The notes under the pieces: generated by a model
What the model was told of the DNA's origin: nothing
What the model saw: only the letters and a program-made list of their open reading frames with translations
Databases searched by the model: none
Part shown: positions 1 through 11,465 of the stretch, piece after piece
Numbering within the stretch: position 1 is the first letter of the stretch
Layout: each line of letters begins with the position of its first letter
Program-made: the position numbers and the translations under genes
Assembly (NCBI RefSeq): GCF_901000735.1
Contig: NC_081542.1
Coordinates: 33,843,243 to 33,907,242, forward strand
Direction: 5' to 3'
From: Corylus avellana
Taxonomy: Eukaryota > Streptophyta > Magnoliopsida > Fagales > Betulaceae
Length of the DNA stretch: 64,000 nt

Positions 1-672
1 ATCTACCATTTTTCTATTGGACTCGGTCAGGCCATCATAAAAACACTGCACTAGCTGCCATTTTGGGACAGCGTGGTGTGGACATGATCTAAGCAAGGTC
101 TGCAACCTATCCCAAGTCTCATGGAAATCCTCTCCCTCGTACTGGGAGAATGTAGTGATGGCTCTCCTAGTATCATTGGTCATGCCTATGGGAAAGTACT
201 TCTTAAGAAATTCTTGTTGCAATTGCGCCCAAGAAGTGATAGAATTGGGTGTTAAGGACTGGAACCAATGTTTGGCTTTTTCCTTGAGGGAGAAAGGAAA
301 AAGACGCATCCTTAGGGCATCCTCAGTGAATCCATTCATTTTAGTGGTCTCGCAGATTGATTCGAAATCACCGAGGAATTCATAAGGATTTTCAGTGCTA
401 AGCCCTAAAAAGGAGGGTAAACTGCGTATAGTGCTAGGCTTAATTTCATAATGGGTTGCCGTAATTTCCGGCAACCGGAGACATGTGGGAGTAGTGTAAG
501 TGGTAGGAAGATAGTGATCTTGCAATGCTACGTGGTTACCGTCCCCCATGGTCTCAGTGGAACGCTCTTCTAGCAAATTAGAGTTCTTTTGGGATCTAAT
601 TTGTCTAAAAGTGCGTTCAATTTCAAGGTCGCAAGAAATTAATGGAAAAGATAAAGAACGACGACCTAGCAT
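1..672 (-). CDS. A1 Gag, N-terminal part, open to the window edge
   Basis: Gag builds the retrotransposon particle that packages element RNA. On the minus strand an ATG at 672-670 opens a frame of 224 codons with no stop, reaching position 1. It begins MLGRRSLSFP, nearly the same as the Gag start of P at 16497 (MLGRRSLNLD). About residues 95-220 carry the retrotransposon gag domain, with LFPFSLKEKAKHWF, SITSWAQL and QEFLKKYFP in the usual order. The PBS is 316 bp upstream. No frameshift or stop is visible, unlike every other retroelement gene here, so A1 may be the youngest copy. The C-terminus and pol are off-window. Confidence 0.88.
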   Translation of the reverse strand, partial: MLGRRSLSFPLISCDLEIERTFRQIRSQKNSNLLEERSTETMGDGNHVALQDHYLPTTYTTPTCLRLPEITATHYEIKPSTIRSLPSFLGLSTENPYEFLGDFESICETTKMNGFTEDALRMRLFPFSLKEKAKHWFQSLTPNSITSWAQLQQEFLKKYFPIGMTNDTRRAITTFSQYEGEDFHETWDRLQTLLRSCPHHAVPKWQLVQCFYDGLTESNRKMVD

Positions 673-987
673 AAACTAAACAGAAATTTAAAAGAAAACA
701 GAAAAAAAAATAAAAAAAATTAAGCTAAATCAGAAAGCAAACAAGCTCACAAACGGCCTTAGTGTGCACTTAGGGTCTGGATGCAGGATGCCGCAAGTGC
801 GCTCAATCACACGGTAGGGTGCGTTCGATCGCAGTCACAGAGAAGGCAGCTTACGGACCTGTTTGCAGTTTCTGAAAAAGAATAAAATCAACGCAAAACA
901 GAATTAAAATTTAGCAACTTAAAACAGAAAAATAATTTATTAAGCTAAAGTTAATCTCTAAAATTTGACAATAAAACCGTTAAGCAG
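673..987 (-). other. A1 5' leader
   Basis: Non-coding leader between PBS and gag. It carries the CpG-rich near-palindromic motif typical of the Athila elements in this window (GTGCGTTCGATCGCAG near 821-836 and a related GTGCGCTCAATCACAC near 797-812). The rest is A-rich. No ORF is supported. Confidence 0.6.
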
Positions 988-1005
988 TCCCCGGCAACGG
1001 CGCCA
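988..1005 (-). promoter_or_regulatory. A1 primer-binding site (tRNA-Asp type)
   Basis: On the minus strand this reads TGGCGCCGTTGCCGGGGA, complementary to the 3' end of plant tRNA-Asp including CCA. It starts 5 bp inside the LTR end and is where minus-strand DNA synthesis is primed. It has no mismatch to the PBS of P. Confidence 0.9.
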
Positions 1006-1010
1006 AAAAT

Positions 1011-2528
1011 TGATGTTGTGTTTTTGTGACCAAAAATATCAATTATAAAAATAACCACTCGCAATAGGACGAATCTTTGTAGGATACGGCTATAGAGAGG
1101 GTGTCGAACCTCAAGGACTGCAGGGGTTTTATTATCAAAATTTGAAAGATCAAAGTTAACTTAATTAAAAGGGGTTTTGATTTGATTTGCTTAAAAACTA
1201 AAGTGCATGAAAATAAAAGAGATTTAAAATAAGAGAGAGAGAGAGTAGGGTATTGACTTCACCTCTATCCGCACAACAATGGTTAATCATAATTAATCCC
1301 ATAAATTCATTCTATGCATGTTATAAATAAACAAGAAACTACCTTATTAAAGAATAAGCATAATCTATCTTCGGTTGGCACGGATCGTCCACCTAACCAC
1401 TAAGACGCGGTACGACCCGTCTTCCCTAGGTATAAATTATCAAATTCTATAACAGGATACATACAATCAATGAATAAGTGTAACCCATCTTCGGTTGGCA
1501 CGGATTGTCTACCTAAATTACACTAAACTAGGGTGTAGTACAATCCGTCTTCCCTAGGCATGGCCTATCAAATCCTATTGATCATATGTCAATTAAACCC
1601 ATTGTATAACCATCATCCTCATAATCACAGAAAACAAGAATGATTTGAGATCAATAAAAGTAAAATACTTTCTAAGACAAGAGAAGAATTTCACAAATAT
1701 TGATTTTGGAATTTAAGAGCAATTGCATTTAATAATTAAGAACATAAATCAATTGTAGCAATCCTCATAATTATACAATCAACATGCATAAATTGAAAAT
1801 CTAGAAATTAAATACAATCAAACCATTGTGCTTGGAAAGGGCTACATCAATACCCCACGAAGGGGTTTAGCCGCTCATGATCTCCTAAGCTCCAAAGACA
1901 ATTTTACTGAATTTTGCTCTAGAAGCGGTGTCTTTTTTCTCAATGCTTAGAGGCCTATTTATAGGGCTTAGGAGAGTCCTAGAAGCCCTAGGAATCCTAT
2001 AAATTTCGGAGATTTAAGTCCAAGTCCAATTATGATAAAGAAAATCTAAGTCCAAATCGGAATAGGATTCGCCCAGAATTGCGTTCCTATCTTGCAGGGC
2101 AATTTTGGCAATGCGGCGCTCCGAATTAGGAAAATAATATTTCACAATGATTTGTATAAATTTGAGTTAGCTTTCCAGTGCCGCTTGAATCACCTCAATC
2201 GGATATTTGAGCTGAAAGTTATGGCCAAAATACCGAGACGTATGCAGAATCCAAAATTGAATCCAATCCGATTTTGACTCCAATTTGAGAAATTCCGAAT
2301 TAATCCTTTTCTTTATTTGATTTAAACTTAACCATGATTGGTTAAGTTTAACCATATCTTCTAGGTCTTCTCAAAGTGTGCTTTTAAGCCCAAAATCAAT
2401 GGAATTAATTGCATCTTTATTTATAACCTGAAAACACAAAAACAAAACAAAATCAAATAAATAACAACGCTAAGGAATTAACATATGCAAATTAAGGGGC
2501 TTGAATGTGCAACATTCGGCGCTTATCA
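1011..2528 (-). repeat. A1 5' LTR (1518 bp)
   Basis: The LTR begins TGATGTTGTG and ends CGCTTATCA on the + strand, giving the standard TG...CA termini. The left boundary is fixed by the PBS 5 bp away. The right boundary is fixed by resumption of T1 coding sequence at 2529. The minus-strand start (TGATAAGCGCCGAATG) is related to the starts of the P, H and S1 LTRs. A partner LTR and TSD are not in the window. Confidence 0.85.
1351..1590. repeat. Two 120-bp tandem units inside the A1 LTR
   Basis: The phrase TCTTCGGTTGGCACGGAT occurs at about 1369 and again exactly 120 bp later at about 1489. Each is followed about 50 bp on by a segment ending CCGTCTTCCCTAGG. The units are diverged in their middles. 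Confidence 0.7.
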
Positions 2529-5500
2529 GCAGTCAACTGTTATAGTAGATTTCTTGGTGGTCGATCGACCATCTGCCTACAACGCAATAATTGGCGGGCT
2601 AGCCCTGAATAAATTGAAAGCTGCCATGTCAACCTACCACCTAAAGATGAAGTTCCCGACAGAAGAGGGAGTTGGAGAAGTCAAAGTTGATCAGAATGTA
2701 GCAAGGAGGTGTTATATCATTTCCTTGAAGAATCCTTCGGAAACTGTACCTTTAACGGTTAGCACCGTGGGTAGCAGAAAGCAGGGTGAACAGAAAGGCG
2801 AGCCTGCCGAACCGCTAGAAGACGTGGTTGTAGTGGACGGCAAAGTAGTGAAGATCGGATTTCAACTCGCTTCGGAGGTCTGAGAAAGCTTCGTCACTTT
2901 CTTATAGAAGAATCTAGAAGTGTTTGCATGGAGACATGAGGACATGTTGAGCATTAGCCCTGAAGACATACTCCACCAACTCAATGTAGATCCGAGTATG
3001 AAACCGGTGAGGCAAAAGAGAAGGAAATTTGCTCCAAAGCAAAATATGGCTATAGCAAAGGAGGTGGAGAAGCTGCTTAGAGCTCGGTTCATTGAAGAAG
3101 TACACTATCCCGATTGGTTGGCCAATGTCGTACTGGTCACGAATTCCAATGGAAAATGGAGGATGTGTGTAGACTTCATCGACCTCAACAAGGCTTGTCC
3201 AAAAGACATCTTTCCCTTGCCACGCATTGATGCGTTGGTCTGGGTATGGCTTGCTCAGCTTCATAGATGCTTTCTCTGGATACAACTAGATCTACATGCA
3301 TCTAGAGTATAGAGAGAAGACTATGATTATTATGGACCGAGGCCTGTATTGTTATAAGGTCATGCCCTTCAGTCTGAAAAATGCAGGGGCAACATATCAG
3401 AGACTGGTTAACAAGATGTTCCGAGAGCAGATTGGGCGGAACATGAAAGTTTACGTGGATGACATGTTAGTCAAAAGCGTGTAACCACCAAACCATACAA
3501 CCGACCTGCAGGAAACATTCGAAACGTTAAAGAAGTATGGGATGAAGCTGAATCCTACAAAGTGTGCATTCGGAGTTTCCTCTGGGAAGTTCCTCAGTTA
3601 TATGGTGTCAAACCGAGGGATTGAGGCCAACCAAGAAAAGATTCGAGCAATCTTGGATATGCAGTCCCCGAAGAATATGAAGCAACTTCAACAACTGGCA
3701 GGTAGGATTGCTGCGCTCAACTAGTTTATTTCTCGGTCAATTGACAAATGCCTCCCATTCTTTAAAATCTTGAGGAAAGCATTTGAATGGTCCGAGGAGT
3801 GTGAAGAAGCTTTTGAGGAGCTAAAAAAGTATTTGGTCAGCCTACCTCTGCTGAGTCGGACAGTCCGGGGAGAAGCATTGTATCTGTACTTAGCCATCTC
3901 TCCAATGGTAATAAGTGCAGCTCTTATCCAAGAAGAGGAGGGCGTGCAAAAGCCGGTATACTTCATCAACCGAGCTTTGAGAGGAGCCGAGGAGAGATAT
4001 CCCCAGTTGGAAAAACTCGCCTTTGCTCTCATTATAGCGTCAAGGAAACTTCAGCTGTACTTCCAAGCTCACACAATAAGGGTTCTTACCGAATACCCAC
4101 TAAAGGAGGTGCTTCGCAAACTTGATTTGTCCGGCAGATTGGCCAACTGGGCAATCGAACTTGGAGAATTTAACATCGAATTCCTCCCTCGGAATGCTAT
4201 CAAAGGTCAAGCGTTGGCAGACTTTCACTTATCTGCCAGACACAGAGCAATGGCCAAGGGATGAGACATGGGTAGTTTACGTGGATGGGTCATCAACAAG
4301 AAAGCATGGTGGGGCTTGGGTGGTCCTAATTACCCCAGAAGGTGAAGAGTTGCGTAGTTCCTTGAAGCTGGAATTTAAAACTACCAACAATGAAGCCGAA
4401 TACGGGGCAGCAATAACTGGACTCGGCTTGGCCCGAGAGATGGGAGCTGAGTTTATTCAGCTACGAAGCGACTCTCAAGTGATTGTCGGACATATCCGAG
4501 GGGAGTTCAAAGCCAAGGGAGACAAGATGAAGCTGTACTTATTAAAAGTACAGGATTTGCAGGATTCTTTCAAAAAATTCTGCATTGTAAAAATCCCAAG
4601 GGAAGAAAATAAAAGGGCGGACCATCTCGCTTGCATAGCATCGACAGTGGAACTCATGGGGGAATTTGAAGAACTAGTTCAAATTCTATCCGAACCTGCC
4701 ATAACCGAGGTGATCTCGGTCTCGGCAGTAGAGGTAGTGCCTGATTGGCAAAAGGAAGTGGTGGAATATGTGGAAATAGGAACTCTCCCTTCAAAAAAGA
4801 AGTCGGCTGTCCAGCTAAGGAAAAAAGCTGCTAGATTTACCATGGTAAATGAAACCTTATACAAACGAGGTTTCATGTTACACCTTTTGAAGTGCGTCTC
4901 CAAAGAAGAAGGTAATTACATCCTTCGTAAGATTCACGAAGGTATCTATGGGAGTCATTTAGGCGCAAGAATGTTGGCACATAAGGCAGTCCGAGCAAGT
5001 TTTTATTGGCCTAACATGACTCGAGACTCGATGGAGATGGTCAGAAATTGCGGCAAGTGCCAACGTTTCGTTAACCCAAGAAACCCCAAAGGAGTTACGC
5101 TCGGTCTCCTCACCATGGCCCTTCTCACAATGGTGGGTAGATCTAGTGGGACCATTACCTCATGGAAAAGGGGATGTTCGGTTTGCAGTTGTAGCTGTGG
5201 ATTATTTCATGAAGTGGGTTGAAGTGGAGGCCCTAGTGAATATAACAACTAAAAGCATAGAGAGGTTTCTATGGAAGAATGTCATATGCCTCTATGGCAT
5301 TCAACATGCATTCATCACAGACAATGGAAACAATTTGACTGCGATTCATTCAGAGAATGGTCCGCTAAACTCCATATAATAAAGTTCTTCTCGTCTCCTG
5401 AGCACCCCTAGGCTAACGAGCAAGTCGAAATCACCAACAAGACAATCTTCAAACTTTTGAAGAAGAAACTTAGTGATCGAAAGGGAGATTGGGCTGAAGA

Positions 5501-5975
5501 TCTTCCAGAAGTTTTGTGGGCATATCAAACTACTAGAAGAACTCCGACCAAGGAGACTCCTTAAACCTTGGCTTTCGGGATTGAGGCGGTCATCCTTGCC
5601 GAAGTGGGCTTAGGGAGTTTCCGAGTAGAGACCTTTCGGCTCGAAACTAATGATGAAGGCCTCCAGCTACATCTGGATTCGCTACAGGAAAAACAAGACC
5701 AAGCCCAAGAAACCATGTCAGTATACCAAGAAAGAGTAGCTCGGTACGTCAACAAGAGGGTCAAGCATCGAAGCTTCAAAGTTGGAGATCTGGTCTTGCG
5801 AAAAGTTACCATCGCTACCAAAGATCCAGCTGAGGGCAAGCTAGCTCCCAATTGGGAAGGACCTTACAAGGTGATCGAGTGCCGAAGAGCGGGAGCATTC
5901 TACCTCGAGGACCTCGAAGGAAAGCCACTCCCCAGGCCATGGAATGCCGAGCATCCTAAAAAATATTTTGTCTAA
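2529..5975 (+). pseudogene. T1 Pol relic: protease linker, RT, RNase H, aRNase H, integrase
   Basis: Pol would encode the enzymes that copy and insert the element. Domains in order: protease C-terminal region with VDRPSAYNAIIG (about 2550-2600); RT from about 2990 with [21 protein letters not shown] and YVDDML (near 3452-3470); RNase H from 3770; archaeal-type RNase H with YVDGSS and TTNNEAEY (about 4280-4560); integrase zinc finger ending CGKCQRF (near 5050); core with VDLVGPL and TDNG; C-terminal domain with GDLVLRKV, ending KKYFV at 5975. It is broken by in-frame stops (for example 2881, inside DAFSGYN near 3289, 3482, 3722) and frameshifts near 3240, 4235, 5130 and 5370. A1 truncates it on the left. 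Not functional. Confidence 0.88.
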
Positions 5976-6095
5976 GTTGTTGTAGTTTCGCAAAGGAGAT
6001 TTACTTTTGTTTTTTGTTTTTTTTTTTTTTTATAAGTTTCATTTCATTAAATAAAAAATCTTCTGAAGTTACAATGATATTCAAAGTCTTAACAT

Positions 6096-6330
6096 AGTCG
6101 AAGAGACAATAACTCATTCTCCTTCGACAAACAAAGTCGAAGAGATTATAACTCATTCTCTTTCGAGAAACACAGTCGAAAAGACTATAAATCATTCTTT
6201 TTCGAGAAACATAGTCGAAGAGACTATAACTCATTCTCTTTTGAGAAACATAGTCGAAGAGACTATAACTCATTCTCATTCGAGAAAAACAGTCGAAGAG
6301 GCTATAACTCACGAAAAACAACCGAAGAGG
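6096..6330. repeat. 39-bp tandem repeat in the T1 3' region, about six copies
   Basis: AGTCGAAGAG recurs with starts at 6096, 6135, 6174, 6213, 6252 and 6291, exactly 39 bp apart. The unit continues with ACTATAACTCATTCTC and GAGAAACA. It lies about 120 bp after the pol stop and next to a T-rich tract. Because 39 is a multiple of three, both strands stay open in some frames and give spurious 13-residue-repeat ORFs. A second copy of the array is at 32126. Confidence 0.9.
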
Positions 6331-6395
6331 TTTCCCGAGGGGAATTGGGGACAGCGTCTAAGGACCTCCCAAATTAACCCCTTCGGACATGTATC

Positions 6396-7731
6396 TGTTG
6401 TTTACAAATATCTACCTAAATTAATAGGCAAATAATTGCATGTTTTACCCGCAAGTGCACAAGGTCAACATAGTAGTATAGAGTGCAAGTATGCGGTCAT
6501 TCCCACGAGGATTGCTGAATTTTGTCTAAAATAAATTCCAAAAGTAAAATAAAACAAAGATTGGTTTTGATTTGATAATAATAAAAAGGTAGGTCTTTGA
6601 TATCGACCATTAATTATATTTAGATAATATATCAATATGCCAATGTTTTGATCATCTTATGTATATCTAATGTTTGTAAACCTAAGGGCATGAGTGTATA
6701 CTCCTTAAGTTATAGATTTTCCTAAGCAACGAGTTAGGCATGGGTGTATATTCTAACTCTTTTCTTTCTTAAAGGATTTAACATGGGTGTATACTAAGTT
6801 GTTATTTAAGAAAGCATATAATCTGTGGAAATCGACAAACACATGAGGCCTAGGGCATGGATGTATACTCTCGGTTCCCCATGTTGATTAACCCAAGAAC
6901 TTGGTGTGGATTTCTTTTGTTACTTATATTAAACCCAGGACTCGGTCATCCAAATTGGTTTAACTAACTAGTCCATACCACATGCATATGTTGATCAGGC
7001 ACACACATATGAGGAATTCATAAAAGCAGGCATTAATCAAGTTAAATATCACAACATGATCATCATAAGGGCGCCAATATTGAATATTAACTAAACATAA
7101 CTAGGGCTTCAATCTAGCCCTACTAAACAAATTAGTTACACATAAAGTTGATGCTAAACATCTTCATAAAATACAAGAAAATAAAGGAAAAGAATAAACC
7201 CGAAACTTGAACTTGAAGAGATCCAATTCTTCTCCTTGGAATTTTTTATTCTAGAGGCTTAAGGGTCTATTTATAGGCCTTAGGAATACTCTAGAAACCC
7301 TAAAACTCGTAGGGTTTGAGTCCTAGTTCGCACTAAGTTACAAAACCCTAAAAGTTGCAATTTCCTTATTAAGGCTGGCTTGGCCATCACGCACTGGTGC
7401 GCTCGATCGCAGCCCGTGTGCCATCGATCACAGATCTGCGATCGATCCTCTTGTGTTGGCGCTCGATTGCGGATGCCTTGTGCATTGTGGTCCTCGCCTG
7501 TAGTGCGCTCGATTGCAGCTCCCCTGCGATTGATCGCACTACCAGAGCCTTCCAATTTCCAAAATAGCTCTTTTTTAGTCCAAAACTTCTGAGATTGCTT
7601 CTTTTTCTTCCAATGACCTACAAAAGCAAGGGAAACACATAAAACAGCTAAAATGACATAAATTAACTAAAACTAAAGGATTAAAACATGTAAGTTAAGG
7701 GATAAAAATATGAATATTTTAGCACTTAACA
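6396..7731 (-). repeat. G 3' LTR (1336 bp)
   Basis: Starts TGTTGTTTACAAATATC and ends GCACTTAACA on the + strand. GTATC precedes it, and a PPT-like CCCCAAACTT tract lies just to its right as expected for a minus-strand 3' LTR. Near-copies occur at 32397-33740 and 34328-35592. It contains four spaced copies of a GCATGGGTGTATACT-like motif (6689, 6738, 6781, 6855) and a CpG-rich block with GTGCGCTCGATCGCAG at 7398-7545. Confidence 0.85.
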
Positions 7732-7922
7732 CATCCCCAAACTTACATATTGCTAGTCCCTTAGCAATACAAAACTAGAAACAAAATTGAAAAACAGAAA
7801 ACAAAAAGATAAATCCATCTTTCGTGGGATGTACGATTGCATTCAACGTATGCAACAAGCCTTTTAAACCTCTAGGAATTACCTAGAGGACGAGTGAAGT
7901 CTCGTGAGGGTTTTCCAGAAAT
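7732..7922 (-). other. G 3' non-coding, part next to the 3' LTR
   Basis: Non-coding. It includes the PPT (AAGTTTGGGG on the minus strand, 7734-7743) and a stretch that matches the end of P just before its 3' LTR (CTAGTCCCTTAGCAA, then CAACAAGCCTTTTAAACC in reverse orientation). It is cut by solo LTR S1 at 7928. Confidence 0.75.
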
Positions 7923-7927
7923 GTTAC

Positions 7928-9213
7928 TGTTGTGCAAATTTATTTAACTCGCAAGTGCACGAATCGATTGTAGTTTAATGGATTGCAAGTGCGAGGTCGA
8001 TCCCATAGAGAATTGTATTTTTGAAAGAGCAATTTATATCTAAACTAATTAAATCCTAATCTAGTTCCAAAAGGGTTTTGATTTTTGAGTTTTGAAAATT
8101 AAAGGATAAACATAAACTAAATAAAATAAGTAAATCTAAGGATAAAGGTACTAAGGTTTGGGAATTCACACTCACCAAATCATAACAACATACTTTATGT
8201 TCATCAATATTAATCCGAAGTTCTCACAAATTAAATCATAGATATGTTTTACTATGCTTCAAAGAATTAATCAAAACCATCTCATGTATCCATTCATTGA
8301 CCAAATCACAAGGGATATCCAATTTTTATGAGTTAAAAGCCAAGCAATCAATCATATGAAACTATCTCAAATCATCACATGTATTCTTGAATAACAAGAG
8401 ATATCCAAGGATCACTCCATACAATTGATTAGAAGTAAAACAATTGAAATATAAAACCCAATAAAATCAGAATAATAAAAACTTACATAAAAGTATTGAT
8501 GTTCTTCATCGGTGAGGCTTCATCCCCAACCTTAGTTGGGAATTTAGCTCCACATAAAAATAAAATCTAAACCTAAACCTAAACCTAAAGAAAAGCTAAA
8601 CAAAATAATTTTGCTCTCTGGGATTGTGTATATTTTCTTGAATGAAAAGAAGTCTATTTATAAGCTTAGGAAAGTCCTAGAAGCCCAAGTAAACCTAGAT
8701 AATTCGGAGGTCTGTCTCCCAGTTAAAATAGAAGTCTGAAATCGGAATAGGATTCGTCGAAATTTGTGTCTCTTAATTGCGGGGCGATTTTGACATAGAA
8801 ACCGTCCGAATTATGAAAATCCTATTTCACAACAAATTGTAGTATTTTGAGCTGGCTTTCTAATGCCGTTTGAATCACTTCAATCCGATATTTTACCGGA
8901 GAGTTATGGTCAAAATACTAAGATGTGTGCAGAATCTGAAATTGAATCCGATCCGAAATCTTATCTAATCTGAACTTTAATCTGATTTAACCTTTTCTTG
9001 GATTTGGTTAGACTTAACCACATCATCTAGGTCTTCTCAAAGTATGCTTTCTTCCAAACTTCACATTTTTCCCTTTAAAGCTGCAGTTTTTCTTCAATGA
9101 CCTACAAAACACTAAAAACACAAAACTAACACAAAATATTAAATAACGACACAGCTAAAGGATTAACTAATGTAAATAAAGGGGTCCAAATATGCAATAT
9201 TTGGCACTTATCA
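7928..9213 (-). mobile_element. S1: solo Athila-type LTR (1286 bp), TSD GTTAC
   Basis: The + strand starts TGTTGTGCAAATTT and ends GGCACTTATCA. It is flanked by a perfect 5-bp duplication GTTAC at 7923-7927 and 9214-9218, with G non-coding sequence on both sides. No internal region is present, so it is a solo LTR left by LTR-LTR recombination. Orientation is set by similarity to the A1 LTR (shared GGAATAGGATTCG and TATTTATA regions). A TATA-like element TTATAAGCTTAG is near 8659 on the + strand. Confidence 0.9.
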
Positions 9214-9218
9214 GTTAC

Positions 9219-10470
9219 CCACAAACATCATGCATAGTTCATGTTATTCCAAAAATTAAAGCATCACTTCAAGATCATGATTTTCATTCATTAGCAAGCT
9301 TAAAAAGATGAACTCCATCTTCACAATGAATTGGAATCTCAAAGTTCAATTACTTACAAAGGACATGCTAAAACATCACTAATTTGAAAACAGTGTAAGG
9401 TGAACTAGCACAAAATTATGAGGCTTCCAAATCTTTCCAATGTGCAATGTCTCCATATCTCAAAATTCACTGAAATCCCTATTAGAATGAACAACATTGG
9501 CATATTTCTTTTCTTCTTTCCTCTCTTCCTTTTTTTTTTTTAGTCAGGTTGTGCAATGTTTGGTTCCCTTAAGCTTTCTAATTGACTCATGTAACAAGTG
9601 TTAAGTCAATGACTCCCAAACTAGATGGTTTTAGGGCATTAGGTGTAGAGGCACCCCTAAGGACTTACTAACTCAAGTAAAAAAGGCTACAAAACCAAAC
9701 TAACCAAAACATAAATCAAATCAAAGTTTTTCACCTTTTGACGTGAACACTCAATGCTTTGAGGCAAGAGGTTCAATTACTCAGTGAAAAGCTTATCGAT
9801 GATCATATATATATATATATATGCCAAAGTGTCAATCTAATAAGTCATCCAATTCACCCAAGATACAGAAACACACACATCAGACCTCATGTCATACCTT
9901 CACAAATTATGTGCTAATGTGCTTGTGTGATCAGATCAAACATGTGATTTTTCAACTGTCCAAGCAAGTAATCAAACTAACAAATTCCTCTCATCAGATC
10001 ATGTGATCAAAATTTTAAGCTCACTAATGAATTCAAGCTACAATTCTTTTAGATTAACTTAAAAATTTTTGGGCAAACATGAACATGCATAATTTTTTTT
10101 TTTTTTTTTCAAATAAACAAACAAACAAACAAAACAAATAACATGAAACTGGGACAAAGTGTGTAAACAGCATGTGTGCCCATACCCCCAAACTTAAATG
10201 ACACATTGTCCCCATTGTGTCTAAATTAAGGAAAGAATGTACTCGGGAGATGGACGACATCGTCTTGGAAAGCATGGCTCATAGCACACCCCCAAACTTG
10301 AATTGAAGCACACTTGTCCCTGCATAATAAGAAAAATAAAGACAAGTAAAAAGAACAAAGATAACTAAAAAGATTAACAGAAAACAACTTAAACAAAATA
10401 AAAAGATAAACTATGGGGTGCCTCCCATGAGTGCTAAGTTTAACGTCTTCAGCCAGACGGTGGTCCCTGC
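9219..10470 (-). other. G 3' non-coding, main part
   Basis: No supported gene. It resembles the P region 22011-23373 in reverse: a conserved TTGACTCATGTAACAAG-type stretch near 9580, a poly-T tract near 9530, an AT microsatellite at 9806-9822, and two internal copies of the PPT-like CCCCCAAACTT at 10185-10195 and 10289-10299. The 10185 copy is followed by ATGACACATTGTCCCC, a phrase shared with H and P. Confidence 0.7.
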
Positions 10471-11460
10471 TCAATGTTGTCCTGAAGAAGATGAGCCAGA
10501 TGGCAGTGCTGCATATTGGACGAACTGGAGTGCCAAATCTTCATCTCTTGGTATTAATTTTACTTCAAGATATGGCTTGACTCTGTGTCCATTGACATTG
10601 AATGACTGATTTGTCTGTGGGTTGTGAACCTCCAAAGCTCTATGAGGGAATACTTGTGTAACAATGCAAGGTCCAGACCATCTTGACTTAAGCTTCCCAA
10701 GGAAGAGTTTCAATCTTGAATTATAGACCAATACCTTCTGTCCTACTTGAAACTCCTTCCTGACCAGTTGCTTGTCATGGTTTGCTTTGGTTCTGTCCTT
10801 GTAGAGCTTGGCATTCTCATATGCATCACACCTCAATGCCTCCAATTCATTTAGTTGGAGCTTCCTTTTGTCACCAGCTTGCTTCATATCAAAATTAAAT
10901 TTCTTGATGGCCAAGTATGCTTTGTGTTCCAATTCCACTGGTAGATGACATGCTTTTCCAAAAACCAAACGATATGGAGACATACCGATAGGTGTCTTGT
11001 AAGCAGTCCTATAAGCCCATAGTGCATCATTCAAGCGTAGTGACCAATCCTTCCTACTGGGATTCACTGTCCTTTCAAGGATACCTCTCTGTTGCTGATC
11101 TTCACTTGACCACTGGTTTGGGGATGGTATGGAGTGCTAACCTTATGAGTGATGCCATACTTCTTTATCACAGAAGCAAAGGCATAGTTGTTGAAGTGGC
11201 TCCCCCCATCACTAATGATTGCCCTTGGTGTCCCAAATTTAGCAAAGATGTTTTCCTGCAAAAACTTCACAACCACTTTATGATCATTAGTCTTTGAGGG
11301 GACAACCTCGACCCATTTAGACACATAATCCACACCCACAAGAATATATAAATAATCGAATGAGTTAGGAAATGGTCCCATGAAGTCAAAACCCCAGACA
11401 TCAAAGAGCTCTACCACTTGAATATTTTGCAGTAGCATTTGATTTCTGGATGAGATGTTA
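10471..11460 (-). pseudogene. G integrase core and C-terminal domain (relic)
   Basis: Integrase inserts the cDNA into chromosomes. Reading leftward from 11460: core with [13 protein letters not shown] (first Asp), ISDGGSHF (second Asp) and YHPQTSGQV in the region of the catalytic Glu, where NREV follows. The C-terminal domain has [19 protein letters not shown], a [11 protein letters not shown] motif and a Gln/Ser-rich end at 10471. The frame shifts near 11070, where P has about 7 extra bases. Sequence upstream resumes at 27268 across H: removing H and one TSD copy keeps the frame between the CQRSG finger end and this core. Confidence 0.85.
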
Positions 11461-11465
11461 CGTGA

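Larger units (their letters stand above)
1..2528 (-). mobile_element. A1: Athila-lineage Ty3/gypsy element, 5' part only
   Basis: This element reads leftward and runs off the window. From right to left it has a 5' LTR, a tRNA-Asp-type primer-binding site, a leader of about 315 bp and an open gag. It interrupts T1: the base after the LTR resumes a Tat protease-linker reading frame that matches the corresponding part of T2. The 3' half, its LTR and the partner TSD lie outside the window. Its gag start resembles that of P, which places it in the Athila lineage. Confidence 0.85.

Noticed and set aside
155..385. ORF of 76 codons on the + strand
   Set aside because: It lies antisense to the open A1 gag frame, which matches known Gag motifs; the + strand frame has none.
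988..1005. Possible tRNA-Asp gene fragment
   Set aside because: Only the 18 bases complementary to the tRNA 3' end are present, next to an LTR. It is a primer-binding site, as also at 15957 and 25950.
6096..6330. Regular repeats resembling a CRISPR array
   Set aside because: Units are contiguous 39-bp tandem copies without unique spacers, in a plant retrotransposon.
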